60,000 nt of DNA from Hydractinia symbiolongicarpus (GCF_029227915.1 NC_079889.1:7690001-7750000); one strand, 5' to 3'; positions 25,623 through 39,110 are shown, counted from the first letter of the stretch. The notes: generated by a model from the sequence alone, not told the origin. Numbers and translations are program-made.

Positions 25623-27353
25623 CTAATCTTTCATAATGGCTGATTTTGCATTTGATAAGCCACAACATGCAACTATAATGTCCTTCAAATGAGGCAAAAG
25701 TGTAATTGGTACTTCATGTGCTAAAATTCTAAAGGTTTTTACCCTTCAAATAACCTGTTCCACTAGTATTCTTAATTTCGCAATATTGCTGATTTTTCTA
25801 ACTTCGGAAGGAGTCATTTGTGATGTCCCACGTTTTCCAGGTGGTACAGTAAAATATATACTACGGGCAGCACATTCATTGGCAATATTAAATCCTTTGT
25901 CAGCCATAACACGAGAGTAGTGTGGCACAATATCTAAAAATTCACTGTCAAGAGTAAGGGCTTTGTCAGAAATTCGTCCAGTATAAGGCTCGGATACGAA
26001 ATTTATAAATGAACTTGGAGTAACCGAAATGAGAAACTTCATCGTATTATGATGTTTATAATCAGACCATGTAGCACTTTGTAGCTCCAGATCCTTTGGG
26101 GTCTCTATAAAAACCTCAGAACAATCAATAATTGCAACAAGATCAATAAATTTTTTGAAACGTTTGGGCATATTTTCTCGGATTCTTTCTTGGTCTGGCA
26201 TATAAACCATACAGCTAAAAAATTCAGACATAGCTCTAATCCAATAGGCAAAAATTGAAAAAGTTGTTGCCACTGAAATTTTGAATCGATCTGCTAAGTC
26301 TTCAAACAATACTCCTAGCCTCAACTTCGTCAAAACCAACAAAAACTCATCCTTCGAATATAATTTACGTGTTCGACCAAATTTCTTTAACTGATTTTTT
26401 TCACTTTTTGTATGATGAAATCTTTGACATACATGAGGCTTTATTGCATCATGAAAATATTCAAATGCTTCTCGGTTGTTTATGTTTGTATAAAAGTTAC
26501 ACTTTTTATCAGATGTTATTATTTCTTTATAAATGGATACACTTTTACGAACAAATATATGGTTATGGTATTTTTCAGTTCTTTTTCGCAACTTTGTTTG
26601 GTTAAGCAAATGTGATAATTTTGCAGATTTTGTCTTTAACTTTATGTTGTTATTCTTAAGTTCTCTGTTTTCCCTCTCTACATTTAAACATCTTTTAAGA
26701 GACATCATTATAAGAGCTATAAAACTTGCTATTATTATTGTTACGTGAACAAAGGTGCTAATGCTGTTATCCACATTATTTTTATCATCAAGGTTGGTAA
26801 TATTCACATCTTCAGTTATTTGTAGGCAATTATCAGCATCACCATACGCTTTTGCATTTTTTCGTGGCTTTTTCTGTGAAGGGGATTTAAATAAAAGTGA
26901 GGTTTTTTTTCGAGAATCATAACCCATATTTTCAGTAGGATGGGGATTGCACTCAGTGGGCTTACCATCAAGAAAGTGTTCACTACAAACTCTTGCATCT
27001 TTACTGGGCTCAAACAACTTATCTTTTGAACCAGGGGCAAGTCGGTTAAGTAGCTGTATCCACATTTTTCTCTTTTCTGGATTCTTTTTTGTTGTTGGAA
27101 ATGGGTAAAGTCTAAATGGTGGTTCACAGGAACATTCACTTTTTTTTACATTGTGATCCTCACAAACAGCTTCCTTCCATTTTTTCAATTTATAAGCGCC
27201 ATTGGCACTGTTAAACACAGCACAATGATAAGCCATAAGTATTTTAAAGACAATTATAGCACGAAAATTGAAAGCGTCTGGCACTGAAAAACTTGAGACT
27301 TCCCTTGCAAAACTTTTCGTACGGACTGTTTTACCCGAAATTTTCGTGCGCAT
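25623..27353 (-). pseudogene. THAP-domain DDE transposase (Harbinger/ISL2EU type)
   Basis: Main frame 27353-25746, 535 residues. An N-terminal THAP-type zinc finger spans about 40-145, beginning MAYHCAVFN with C44 and closing with C123/H126 in RVCSEHF; the second Cys of the first pair appears to be Ser50. A strongly hydrophobic stretch lies at 201-218, then a coiled-coil-like basic region, a helix-turn-helix (about 330-375, LFEDLADRFKISVATTFSIF) and a DDE_4 catalytic domain with D410 (AIID), D484 (MADKGF) and E532 (VEQVI). The frame stops with TGA directly after VEQVI but continues in frame for about 40 more codons to 25623, in keeping with a CGA to TGA change. The first 39 residues may not belong; MAYHC is the likelier start. 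I saw no terminal repeats. It lies just downstream of the SET8-like gene on the opposite strand. Confidence 0.75.
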
Positions 27354-28391
27354 GGTAGCACCGATTCAACCCGCTTAAAACCCAGACTTTTGAAAAAGGT
27401 GTATTAACTCGTTCTTTTTGTTTAAAATATTATCGTCTCTATAAATAGCTATTTCCAGTTTCTCTGAGAAACACAAATTACACTTCATCAATGCGCTTGT
27501 ACGGTGCACATTTCTTTATCACATTCTAATTCAGCTGTGGCAAATAATTGCTGCGTTTTATTTGTATCTATTTAGTTGAACTTTTCTTTTCTCTTAGCAA
27601 TTGTAGAGAGTATTTATGTATAGGTTTTTCTTTTTGTTAGTGAAAACATTGATGTGATTATGGCTCTGGTCACAACCGAAAGCTTGTTTCAAAAAACTTG
27701 TTTTTATTTCTTTTTTTATGGGATAGATCCTGTAATATTTTACATGCTCTAATCGTGATTAGAGGAGACGTCCTTACCAAACTTGCTATGGTTATCGGCC
27801 ATATGTCTGATGTATGCATGTATGTATGTCAACCTTCCAGATGATAAAACGTAGTAGTTTTACATGAATAAGATTTTAAATGTTAAAAGTGCGATATGAC
27901 ATTCCACATTTTTATAAAAACATCAAACCTTAAGACGCATAGCCGATTAGTGTGCAAGTTTGGTATGGACATCAATCACTGAACATTGTTTCCTTTTGCT
28001 AAAAAGAATTGCCTTTTAAAGAGACAGTAGTAACAACCTGTTCCAGTTTGGAATAAAATTGTATTCTCATTTTCCATATGTTCTCTTCCTCAGATTAGTT
28101 GTTATCGACCATCGACATTTTTACAAATTATTGAGCGAGTATAAGTTTTGAACACCTAAATACTGAAAAATTCAAATTCTAATTCCTGAACTATTGAGAT
28201 ATTGAACTAGTCCATACCTTGTTCAGAAGTTATTATATTCGAATAATCAATTTTATACATCTTTTTCATCATGGAATTCCCGTTATTTTCTAAAGTAATT
28301 GCAAAGACTAGGGTTTGCCCGTCCTTTTTATACCATATTATTGCAGACTTTTTTATAAAACCAGAACATTTGGCTAAATTCGGCATGGAAT
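27354..28391. other. intergenic DNA, no gene recognised
   Basis: Contains a small palindrome CTCTAATCGTGATTAGAG near 27748. No domain-bearing frame. Confidence 0.35.
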
Positions 28392-30221
28392 TACCCAGTG
28401 AACACGAGACGTCTTAAACACGTCTTAAAAACGTCTTTCGAAGACCAGATGAGACGTCTCTAAGACGTCTTTGACACGTCTAAAAGCGTAACGCCTAAAG
28501 ACGTCTTTGAGAAACGTAAAAAAGACGTCTTTTTGCGACGTGTTAAAGACGTTTTAGAGACGTTCCGGTAGGTACCGTAACGTCTTAAAGACTTCTTTAT
28601 TTAGTCTCTTTCAAACGTTATACTGCCAAGGCAGGGCTGCTTTAGATAATTTTAACCTATGCGTATCAGGATTTTAGTAATTTTAATTCTGATTGAGGTG
28701 TGACAAACTAAAAGAAGAAAAGGGTTAAGAAAACGATGATGAAGTATTTAATAGAAACTTGATATTTATATCATTTATATAAATAAACAGTTTAATAAGA
28801 ATAAAATAATATCACATACAAGCTTTTATATAAGCAACAACAACGAAAACAAATTCATTAAATACTTTCGGAAACTTTTCTTGTTGTAAAAGATGAATGT
28901 TCAATGAGCAACAGATAAGCAACAATCAAGTATTTGAAGCTGTTTTGCTTATAAAAAAGCGTGCATTATACAAAATATACAGTGTAATACTACAAAATTA
29001 AAATTGTTGACCATAAACAATAGCAGTTAGTATCTTTGAAGGTTGTCTTGAACAACAGCGTCAATTTATTTTCGCCAATCACTAACACTTCGGTCTGAGC
29101 TCTGCTTGAAAAATATATCTGTCATATCGTGCACGTTGGATGATGTGTTTATTCTTTGAAGTTATATCCAAACAACCCTTTAATAAAATGCATTTCAGTC
29201 ATTACGCCGATATATAAAGTAGCTACTGTTTTTATTTCAATAACAAACTTTATAGGTCTAAAACTTTAGAACATGTGTGACGTGCAATTGAAGGGGAGGA
29301 ATGGTGAAGCTAAAACTAAGCATTTAAAGTATTATTTTCCCAAGTATTGATGAAAGCTCCCCTTGATTTCAAAATGGCTTAAAATAAGTCGTAAGCATTC
29401 CATTCTTCCGCGTGAAGACTAAAAATCGCAAATGTTTCTGCCCGAGAAAGTACCAAAAATATCTAAGATACTTACTTTCAATCAGCAAAATATTTTCTTT
29501 ATTGTCCATTCATACCTCGGATAGATACAGCCTTTTTTGCTTTACTATTTACTTGTTGTGTTATGGAGCACATTATTCTTTTTTGTTCAAAAGTAAACAT
29601 CAAATGCAACATTTGTTGAAATAGAACGATGTTCTTCACAATTTTATTCTATGCGGTCCTTCAAACGCTGTTTTCATTGTAAAATGTATCCTTTTTTAGA
29701 CAAATTTAATTCGAATTTTTGGCTACCTCTGTATAAAATATTCTTAAATATCATGAACGTTTATTTGTACGCCAATAATTGCGAATGGGAAAACAATTAA
29801 CGTAGTTATTTGTTTGCAGTGAAATTATCTTAAAACGAAAAGAAATGATGACATTCATTTCGAACGAGATTATACTTGTCTTACAGAGACCAAATAAAAA
29901 CGTCTTTGAGACGTTTATTTCCAACGAGATTTACTGGTCTTATAGAGACCAAATGAAGACGTCTTTGAGACGTTTCTTTCGAACGAGATTTTACTGGTCT
30001 TACAGAGACCAAATAAAGACGTCTTTGAGACGTTTCTTTAGAACGAGATATAACTGGTCTAACGGAGACCAGATAAAAACGTCTTTAAGACGTTTCTTTT
30101 AAACGAGATTTGACTCGTCTTATAAAGACGTCTTTAAGACGTCTTTTTCTGGTCGAGAGACGTCCGAACGAGCTAGAGACGAGAAAAGACGTCTTTAAGA
30201 CGTCTTTGTGTTTACTGGGTA
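28392..30221. mobile_element. non-autonomous DNA element with GACGTC-rich ends
   Basis: The left end TACCCAGTGAACACGAGACG is matched at the right end by the reverse complement of TTTACTGGGTA preceded by AAGACGTCTTTGTG. Both termini consist of many copies of the self-complementary AAAGACGTCTTT and variants, over about 200 bases on the left (28400-28620) and 380 on the right. The middle (about 28620-29840) is AT-rich and has no transposase. The target duplication is unclear. Confidence 0.65.
29886..30120. repeat. 60-bp tandem repeat, four copies
   Basis: Units begin GAGACCA(A/G)AT(A/G)AA(A/G)ACGTCTTT and end with an ACGAGAT...CTGGTCTTA stretch. Four near-equal units plus a partial one upstream from about 29858. 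Because 60 is a multiple of three, a frame stays open through the array, which explains the 29845-30102 open frame. Confidence 0.8.
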
Positions 30222-33142
30222 TACAGTATATTACAAATTTTTGTAACCTGAAATCTAGAACTTTAAAATTTTTACGAAATCTTTATTGATTCTGTGAAAA
30301 ATTCTACATCAAAAGATATTTTCCAAGTTGTTTTTTAGAGAAAAAGAAAATCAATAATTTTCAGCCTTGCCGTTGTGTTTATTTTGTTTTTATTGTTCAT
30401 CAATTTTCAGGTTTATTATAATAATTAAATATAATAATTTAAGTTAGCTATGAATTACATATACAATCCTAATCAAGACTTGAATTCAGCAAGTGGTTGC
30501 AACTATATACTAGTTATTTTCAAGATTTTTAAAAAATCTTGACTAAAAGAGTAAATTTCAAAAATGTAATACATTCGTTGTTAATGAAACATTGAACTAC
30601 TTGGTCATTGAGATTAATATAGTTCAGAAATTATTATGTTCGAATCACCAATTTTACATAACAGGATTTGTATGCTGGAATTTCCACTTTCAAAGATGTT
30701 ACAAAAACTTGGAAGCTTCGTTTATCGCATTGAAACCGTCCAAAATTAAATGAACAGCTTGAATCTAAAAAAATTCTGCTTTTTAGAAATGGAGTGACAT
30801 GACAGAAATGTATACGTTAAAATGTTTATCAGCTGATATACATGCGTGATAACAAAATGTGATTTCGATGTATGTAGTATAATTGCTTTCCTGAGCGTAG
30901 TTGTATTTTATTGTATATATGTAAATTACTTTTTAATAACTCACACTTATGTAAAAATGCGTTTACGTTAAAATTTATTACATCTATATGTGCGCTGAGG
31001 ATTGTTTTAACCGGGAAGCTTATGTTACTTTAAAACCTTTTAAAATTTTACTTTTTACCACATTTATTCTATGGCGAGTTACTATAATAAAAGATATGTT
31101 AAATTTTGTAGTTTTTATTATTTCGTATTTTATGTACTTTAAAAAAGTTAGTTACCACAATAAGTAACATTTGAACTTCAAAATTTCATGATACTGATGT
31201 TGTTTTGTTTTCCACATTAATTTCAGAACTTTCCAGGTTATTGGAAGCCCTAGGTTACTAATGACGTAATCTTCAAGCCACAGAGCTTCTTCTTTGATTT
31301 ATTGGTAATTTACTGTGTTGAAAATAGCTTAAAAATCATAAACGAAAATTTCTCTGTTTGCTTTTAACATATATTTTCAACTAATCTCTTACCTCGTAAT
31401 CACATGGCGCAGGGAACAACTTTTCATCCGTAATTTCCTTTTTTATGTATATTTTTATTCTTGTCAATGCGATCTAGAATGAAACATCCGGTAGAACAAC
31501 GGTACGGAAAAAGCGATTCCAGGAAAAAGAACTTAATTTTATTCACTCAAGACTGCATTACTATGTAAGCGTTTTTTGAGTCAACGTCTCATAATACACT
31601 TGAACCCAGGCTGGAGCTTAGTAAAACTCATATTGCTAATAGCTAGAACAAAACGTATTTATATAAACCTGAATAAAATCATTTTAGAACAGCATAACTA
31701 TAGCTAGCTCGCTTTCCACAAGTTACGTTTGCCAATCCTAAAAGTCGGTGCGTGTAAGATTTATACATGGCTTAAATACTTACTTTAACCAATATAGTCA
31801 ATTAAATTATAGTTTAGGTTATACAAAGAAAAGACAATGAGTAATGCAAGAAGAAAAATCAGAACTCCAAAATCGCCAACGCTACTGTAAAAATATCGCT
31901 GAGATAGTGACCCTTTGCAATAACAAGAATAGCTCATACCCGTTGAGTGAATAAAATATACATCGCATCCTTTGGATTATTTCATTCACCCAAACCGCGA
32001 AATTTTTGGCAATATCTTGACAAAAACCGCGGCGAAACGCCATTTTGTTTTTAATGCTTGACGGGATGTGAACCCTGACAAGGTGTGGTTGAAATAATAT
32101 CCTGTTTTTGCACTTTCTTCTGCTATTTTGCGCTACGTAGACGTTCTTCCAAAATTGACCAATGTTTCTTCAACCTGTTCTGGAAGTTTAAGGTATAGTG
32201 GAAGAGACAGCGAAGTGTGCCAAGGGGCTAGTTTTGGGGGGACAAAAGAAAAGATAATATGTTGTTATTATGCGATGTTTCATCAAGTGCAAGCCCATTT
32301 ATTGTTTAGAATTTTATTTTATAAGTGCAAAGACTTCATTGCAAGTTTGATTGCAAAGTCTAGCAGTTAATTTGGTCAGTTTTAGATGGTAATGCAAACT
32401 TGGACCTTTAAATGACGTCCGCTATAAAGATGTGTCTGCCTTAAAGTATCCGCTATATACAGGTTTTGTTTATGAGAGTTTAATTGTCGCATTATCTGCT
32501 CCCAAATAATTGTTGGCATTAAAATTGGTCCACTATAAGGAGGTGTTACTGTAACTTTAATTTTATTGCAGCAGAGACGTTTTAAGAAATGATAAGCTTT
32601 CAATGATAATAAATGATGTTTTTCAAAACTGAATATCAATTTGTTACTCACATGTTCTGGACAAGGATGTCTAAATTTTTGACGAGGTCGTATTTCCTTT
32701 TTCCCTTTTACTGAATGTCATTTTTGAAGATTTTTAGGACAAATGTTTAGAAAATTTAAGGCATTTACAATTTGCGGTGCAAAAAGATATATAACTTTAT
32801 ACCAAAAAAAACGATAAATAAATATCACTCGTCGACACTGCATATCTTATAAAGAAGCCTTTTTATTATTAAAATTTAAAATCAAAAGGATATTTAGCTA
32901 TATTATTTATTTTACTTCTATGGTTGAGCAAACTCATTAGAAAAGATAAGTATTACATTGAGAAAAGTAAAATGCAAATGAAAACCTGACGCATTTTATT
33001 TAATGATTAAAATACTCGGTTTGAATCCTTAAAACGTTGATAAATCTGCATCTCTACTCTACTTGACTTCATAAGTGAAGATTGAGAGTGTATTTGCAGT
33101 AAGTTTAGAATTACTTAATTTTAACTTTGCTGTCAACATACT
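30222..33142. other. intergenic DNA, no supported gene
   Basis: AT-rich. A weak repeated motif GTCC(G/A)CTATAA(A/G)GA occurs near 32418 and 32528. The small frames at 32128-32651 lack domains. Confidence 0.35.
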
Positions 33143-36100
33143 CACCTAACAAAAATGGATATAATAGCGATAATGCAAAATGGATATTATATCCATATGT
33201 ACGGAGATATTAGAATGGATATAATATCCATTTCTAGAGAAAATGGATATAATATTGAATTTGAAACGACGAGAACTGGCAGCGTCCCAATAATAGCACA
33301 TTGAGGTTTTAGTTATGGATACGAGGCTGTTTGAAGAGAGTTTCGGAACTGCAAAACAAACCTGGCCAACGAAGACGTTCTCTTTTTTGCGTTTGCTTCT
33401 AGATTAGAATAAGTTCAATTCAAGTGTGTTTTGTGATAATGTAGTGTTGATTTATGTATTTTTTGTTGGTTAGAAGTTTCTGCATAAGAAGCAACTAGAT
33501 GTCCTGACTCTTAGTAGGTGTTGGTGTGGCAATTATTGTAAAGACAACTCCATCCCATATCTGCCCATTTTTTTTCTTTTGTACTTTTTTTAAACAGCAA
33601 TATTAGCTACCTATAGCGTATATACTACCTACGCTCTCCGTCGCATTGAGAATGGCGAGTTAAGCGGCGGGTCAACACGAGAAGTGACGTGGGAAATTTA
33701 AGATAACCCTGCCCTAATCTTAATCCTGAACTCCGGCATAACTTTCAAGGTTCAGCCCCACTGCGGTATAATTCTTATTCTTTTTTTAAGTGACTCATAA
33801 AATAAAAACATCGCGCCACAAGTAAAAGAGCGCATTACATGAGCAAGCAAAAATTCGAAATCAAGCTGGGCTATGCTTATCCAAACAATACAAGCAGACT
33901 TAGAATAATGCTTACGTTATGCTTATTGCAGAAACAAATTATAAACTTAAACGCTCCCTCGTATAAGATGAAAATGGTCTTGTTTTTAGTGTTTACAAAA
34001 CAACCACAAAACGTAAAACGAGGTGCAGGCAATATAGTAATTCAGTCTTAAGACTTTTAATATATTAATTGGGATAAGAGCACTTTAGGAACTTTAAGTT
34101 TAATACATTTGAAAACAAGAAATTTTAGGAAAGATTAACTTTTGACATAACATACCACAACAAATAGTAAACAACAAATAGCATTGTTACAAAGAATATA
34201 TTTATATATACAATCTTCATATTAAAATATTTACAATTGAATTTGGTGTGTCACTAAAACATAATTTTCCTACAGCACCTAATTCTAATACAGCTCCTGT
34301 AAATTTCTTTGGCTTGAGTTTATTGCACTATTAAAAAGTCCAAAGCAATTTTCAAATTGAAAAAAATTGAAACAGTCTGTCAAATAAAATTTTAAAATAA
34401 AATAAGATTCAACCTTAAAATTACAAAAATTTTGGAAAGCTTACCTGGAACCAAACTGCGTAAATCAAGGCTATCAATAAGGGGAGAGCAAAGGCTCACT
34501 CAATTCTGAGAAATGAGAAACTAGTTTTGCCATTAATTCCTCCCCAAAAAAAAATTCTGGCTGAGCAATATGAATTTATCTCACATGGAAATCAATGTTC
34601 TCTTTCTTATTATTTTCAGTAAAAAAGAACCAAAATAAATAAAAAAGACTGTGATAAAATATGCGTTTATAATCTTATTCTATTTATTCAGATTGCTCGA
34701 CCAGTTTAAATTATTGTAACCTTGGGGAACGATGTATTTTTCTGGTGTTATTTTCTTATTGATAAGCCTGGTAAATATATTTACGGCAGCACTAAAATAT
34801 TTTGTATGTCCCGGACTATTGTGAAAACAATTACTTAATTTTGTAAACATACAGACATACACACCCTTTTTATTTTCCCACTTTGCAAAACAAACATATG
34901 TTTTGCGCAAAAAGAGTAAAAACCACAGAAATAATAACTGAAAAAAAATGAACTTGAAATGGAGCCTAGCTAAGTACAGTTAGCGCTCACAATAAAAACA
35001 GAGAATAAAATATGACAGACTCACTTTTGTAATTAGAAATAATACCAACCAAACATATTAAAACAAAAAACATAAGGGGCCATAACAGGTTTGTTACGAG
35101 GTTTGTTACGCCTAGGAGATTTCGTCTATTAACATCCCCACACACCCAGCCACTCCCTTAATGGATACTTTTATTCCTAACCCCAGAATCCACCCAAAAA
35201 TTAACTATATACACATTGAACTTCTGATCGACAGAACAAACCCTTGTAACAAGCTTGCAGAGAGCGGAATTTGATACTGGAAAATGAACCTGTCATGGAT
35301 GACATTTGCCATTGTTCAAATAACCAAGAAACTTTATCCCATACCTTCTGCCTTTGTGGTTTAACTGCACAGCAAAAACACAAAGAAAAAAAGCCATGAC
35401 CATGACTCATGCTTAAACAGATTTTCACCATGAAATAAATATCTTTAGCAAATTTATCTCAACCCTGACCACTACACCTTTTGCTGAAAAAACCCGCTAA
35501 GCGTCACAAACCTATTTTGTTGCCTGCCCCTAGCTAGCTATATAGGCAGATTTCTTTGTTTACATTTTCAGTGGTCCTCTAACATATGTGTGCTCTATGA
35601 AGCTTTTGTAAGAGAAATCTGCTAGAAATTTCTTATTTTAGCAAGATCTAGCTAGCATATTATTGCATGCCACACGAGGAGATGTCAGTTGCTGAAACTA
35701 AACAAAGAAAACTGTCTGTGTTTAGCTAGAAATTAGACTATAAGTAACACAAAAATCGACATATAGTTATATAAGATTGTGCTATAAAGCATCGTCTGGT
35801 ATTCTTCTCTGAAGAGTTATCAAACACCTATCAGTGATATCCGTTATTAGCTTATAGCTGGCTAGCTAGCTAACAACATACCACCATCACAACTTTTGCA
35901 ACCCAGACAGCCATTCCTTTTTTCACTTTCTTCTTCTCTCTGACCTTTTAAATTTAAGCAGACTGGCTATAGCTAAACTAGATCTTGGTGGATAATTTCA
36001 CAATACTTCTTTTTATGGTCCTTAAGTCGCCAGCTGCGAAGGAAGGGCAGTATAGGATTCGTTCAAATCAGGAAGTTGTGGCTTCCACAGCTCAGTACAC

Positions 36101-36276
36101 CATCTTTCTTTTTTGCAATAAACGGATTGATTAGTTGACGAAAACATAACAAAGCTGATATCAGCTATTATATCCATTTTCGCTAGAAATGGATATTATA
36201 TTCATTTCATGAAGCCGTGCATATGGATATAATATCCATTTTGCATTATCGCTATTATATCCATTTTTCTTAGGTG
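33143..36276. mobile_element. non-autonomous DNA transposon, possible CMC type, ACT duplication
   Basis: The first about 60 bases, starting CACCTAACAAAAATGGATAT, match the reverse complement of the last about 60 with only a couple of differences. Inside both ends are further inverted copies of AATGGATATAATATCCATT. ACT precedes the left end (33140-33142) and follows the right end (36277-36279), a 3-bp target duplication. CAC termini with a 3-bp duplication suggest the CMC (CACTA-like) group, an inference. The 3.1 kb interior has no recognisable transposase; small frames at 33839-34051 and 34680-35431 carry no domain. Confidence 0.75.
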
Positions 36277-38472
36277 ACTATGTTGTTGCTGTACTCCTAG
36301 GATTGGTTCATGTCATTATCCAACCTAAAACATCGAAATACAAAACTGTCTCAATTTGCACAAAGAAATACAATGGCACGCTCGATTTACGAAATCGAAC
36401 GAAAAAATTGTGTTTAGCATGATTACAGTTAACTTTTTTTATGAATTCAGTTACGTGTTTGTCGTAAATTTGTCGAATGATGTCTAAAACATTAGTCGTT
36501 TTCGATAAAAGTTAGCATTTATTGTTTTACATCTGTTTGTTTTCATACTTTCGTCTACTCATTAGTCTCTATCCATATTGTCAGTGCGTGTGTTTTCTAT
36601 CGTGTGCATGATGTCGTTTGTCTCATTCGTTTTAATTTACGTTTATATTATTTTAGTTTGGTTGTTGTTTATACATTTTGCATTGGTGATTTTTCTAAAA
36701 ATTTTCTTCTTTCATTGATGTATTTTTTTATTCTTCTATCCAGTATCTGTTGAATATCTAGTGCTTCATCCATATCATCAGATTATTTGTTCCTATCTTT
36801 AGAGTTTTGTTGTTTTAATTGAGTTATTAGGTTTTATTTCGCGATATTATTTTTCTACTATATTATATATGTCATAATTTTTATTTGCGGAGAAGACTCG
36901 TGGAACCTGTTTGTCTGTGTGTAAACCAAAGTATACCAAATTTTTCATTTAAAAGGTTTTGTAATCAAAAACTCAATAGTAACCGCACCTAAAATCATAG
37001 TAATAACCCCCATTTAAGTAATTTCATTACTTCGTTCTAACAAGAGAACAAGAATGCACGGAAATAAGATGCGGAAAATTTTTAATAAAGATACTCTCTT
37101 ACAAGGGAGTACAAGTTTGTCAATATTCATAACAGCTCTGTTTTAAATTTAGCTAAGGATAAACACTGGTTGAATTAATTTCATAAATATTTCTTGTTAT
37201 AAACAGGTAAAAAAGTAAAATAAGTAAGTTTTCATGTTCTCGAACGTCACAATTTTGTGATGCCCATGCAAAGTTGATATGCTTGCATTTAACCTTTGAA
37301 CGACCCTCCGTTGGAAGGGGGGAGGTGAGGGAGGGGGTAATCGATTTTATTTCTTAGTAATTCTTATATCACTTTTATTATTCGACATAGCATTTTTGCT
37401 ATTAAACGTTCTCATTTATCAGTGCACATTGTTTTTAGAAGATAAAATTTTTGCTTTGTAGGATCTTGAAATTACTATTTTATCGATTCAACTAATATTT
37501 AAAGTTACTTATGTAGGCAAGTTAACAGAATTTTGGATGGATTATGGTAAGCTTATTTTAAGCTGGTAAGCTTGTTTTTTGTTTATTTGTTGTTGTTTTT
37601 TTTGTTTATTTGTTTGTTTGTTAATGCTAATGTTACTAACCTCAAAATAGGTGATCAGTGGATACTCTTATTATTATTATTTTGTTGGAACAAAATAAGT
37701 TGTTCCGTGTGATGTGTTAGAAGCGAGGTAAACCTTAGGAGAAGAAATTTCAGCAAAACGAAAATTTGGTTGAAATGGCGGAGTTTAGTACAATCCTTAT
37801 GAAACACTGAGTAAATAAAAAGAGTTATACCACCTAAACTAGCAATCACTATAGAATTGTTTAGCACTGAAACAAAGATGGGTTGCAAAAATGTACACAT
37901 ATGGAAAAACAAAAGATGGAATAAAGGGTTCGATTTTTTGTGACAGATTGTGACGATCCTAGCTATCTTCACGCTCAATAATTTTCCGGAAAAGATGACA
38001 GGATATTGTTTAATAATACAATGTTTTGTCTTGTGTTGGTCCTCTCAAAAATGATTTTTTTAAATATTCATTACCAGTTTTCTTTATGCTCTAAAAGTTC
38101 GGTATGATTCATGTACTATTTAAAGAATTTAAAATGTATTTATAGTGAAATAAGAACAGTTAAACACGTAACAATAGGGTCTTGTTGATAAGTTTGTGGA
38201 CAAAGGGGTATTTTTCTTTGAGATTTTCAGTTACGTAATTGCCATTCTCTTTTGATCATTTACACAATCTTTGAACCTATTTCATGAAATCAAGATAATA
38301 AAATCAATCTAAGAAATGATAAGTGCAGAAATTGTATACACGGGCAAAAAGTAAAAAGGAACTTCAGGAACCGTTTACCAATATTTGTACGTCTAGTGAT
38401 AGATATGTTTCTTCGGCCTAAAACGTTAAAAATACAAGAATTGTTATAAAAAGATTGTCTTTCTGCCTTTAG
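36277..38472. other. intergenic DNA, no supported gene
   Basis: T-rich low-complexity stretches (for example 37570-37620). The minus frame 37655-37978 has no recognisable domain and starts in low-complexity sequence. Confidence 0.35.
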
Positions 38473-39110
38473 AACAGTTATTTTTGGCTTATAAGTTATC
38501 AAGACATTTCACAGAGGAAAATGAGGAAGGAAAGAGATTTTGTCTTTTGCTCCACGATGGAGACACTTTCATAGTTGACGACATAATTGCATCTTCACTG
38601 CAGTATGACCATTCTGTGTTAGAATGTGTTTCATCTTGGTTATTCAGCAAGAACAATGATAAGCATCTCATTCATATTGTACAAAAGGTTAACACTTGTT
38701 TGAAAGAATTATCTCGTGATTATCAAATAAATTGCGAAGACTTGAAAAATCATCCCTTTAAAAATGGTAAATGTTTTAGTATCTTTCTCGCCATAGAAGT
38801 ATTTCTAGTATAAGTTTTTAATTATTCTTCCCTTTCCCTTTTTAGTTCGACCGGAGACTTCTTCGGTTCCGTTTAAAGAAAAACATCGTAAAAATGTCTA
38901 CTACAAAATTGAAGACAATGCTCTTGTACATACATAATACATTGCACATTTTCTTTTAACTTATAATGAAGTTTTTAAAATAAAAAGCGCTCACCAAAAA
39001 GAGAGAAATATGCTACACTCTGTACTGACACATTGGGATTGGAGAACAGAAAATGAACGACGCACTTGGAACCACTTGAAATCAATCCTGTTGTTTCTAC
39101 AATGCGAATA
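38473..39110 (+). pseudogene. candidate two-exon gene fragment, function unknown
   Basis: Exon 38473-38766 follows a CCTTTAG acceptor and ends at AAATG|GTAAAT. It encodes an acidic-to-basic segment beginning near LAYKLSRHFTEENEEGKRF. A second exon begins after CCTTTTTAG at 38846 and joins in phase. It reads to a TAA at about 38936 and then continues in frame as YIAHFLLTYNEVFKIKSAHQ to a second TAA near 39110. One nonsense codon in an otherwise open exon suggests a pseudogene, or a third exon. I do not recognise the family. Confidence 0.35.

Noticed and set aside
26369-26748. Plus-strand frames over the DDE transposase
   Set aside because: Phe/Leu-rich antisense translations of the basic transposase sequence.
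25400-27700. Terminal inverted repeats around the THAP-DDE gene
   Set aside because: I compared the flanks and saw no convincing inverted match or target duplication.
28400-28620. Possible CRISPR-like array of short repeats
   Set aside because: The repeats are self-complementary, irregularly spaced and lie in the terminal repeat of a eukaryotic DNA element.
29845-30102. 85-residue open frame with an internal 20-residue repeat
   Set aside because: It is produced by the 60-bp tandem array of the transposon end, whose period is a multiple of three; there is no other coding evidence.
33839-35431. Small frames inside the 33143-36276 element as a transposase
   Set aside because: None is longer than about 76 residues or shows DDE or zinc-finger motifs.
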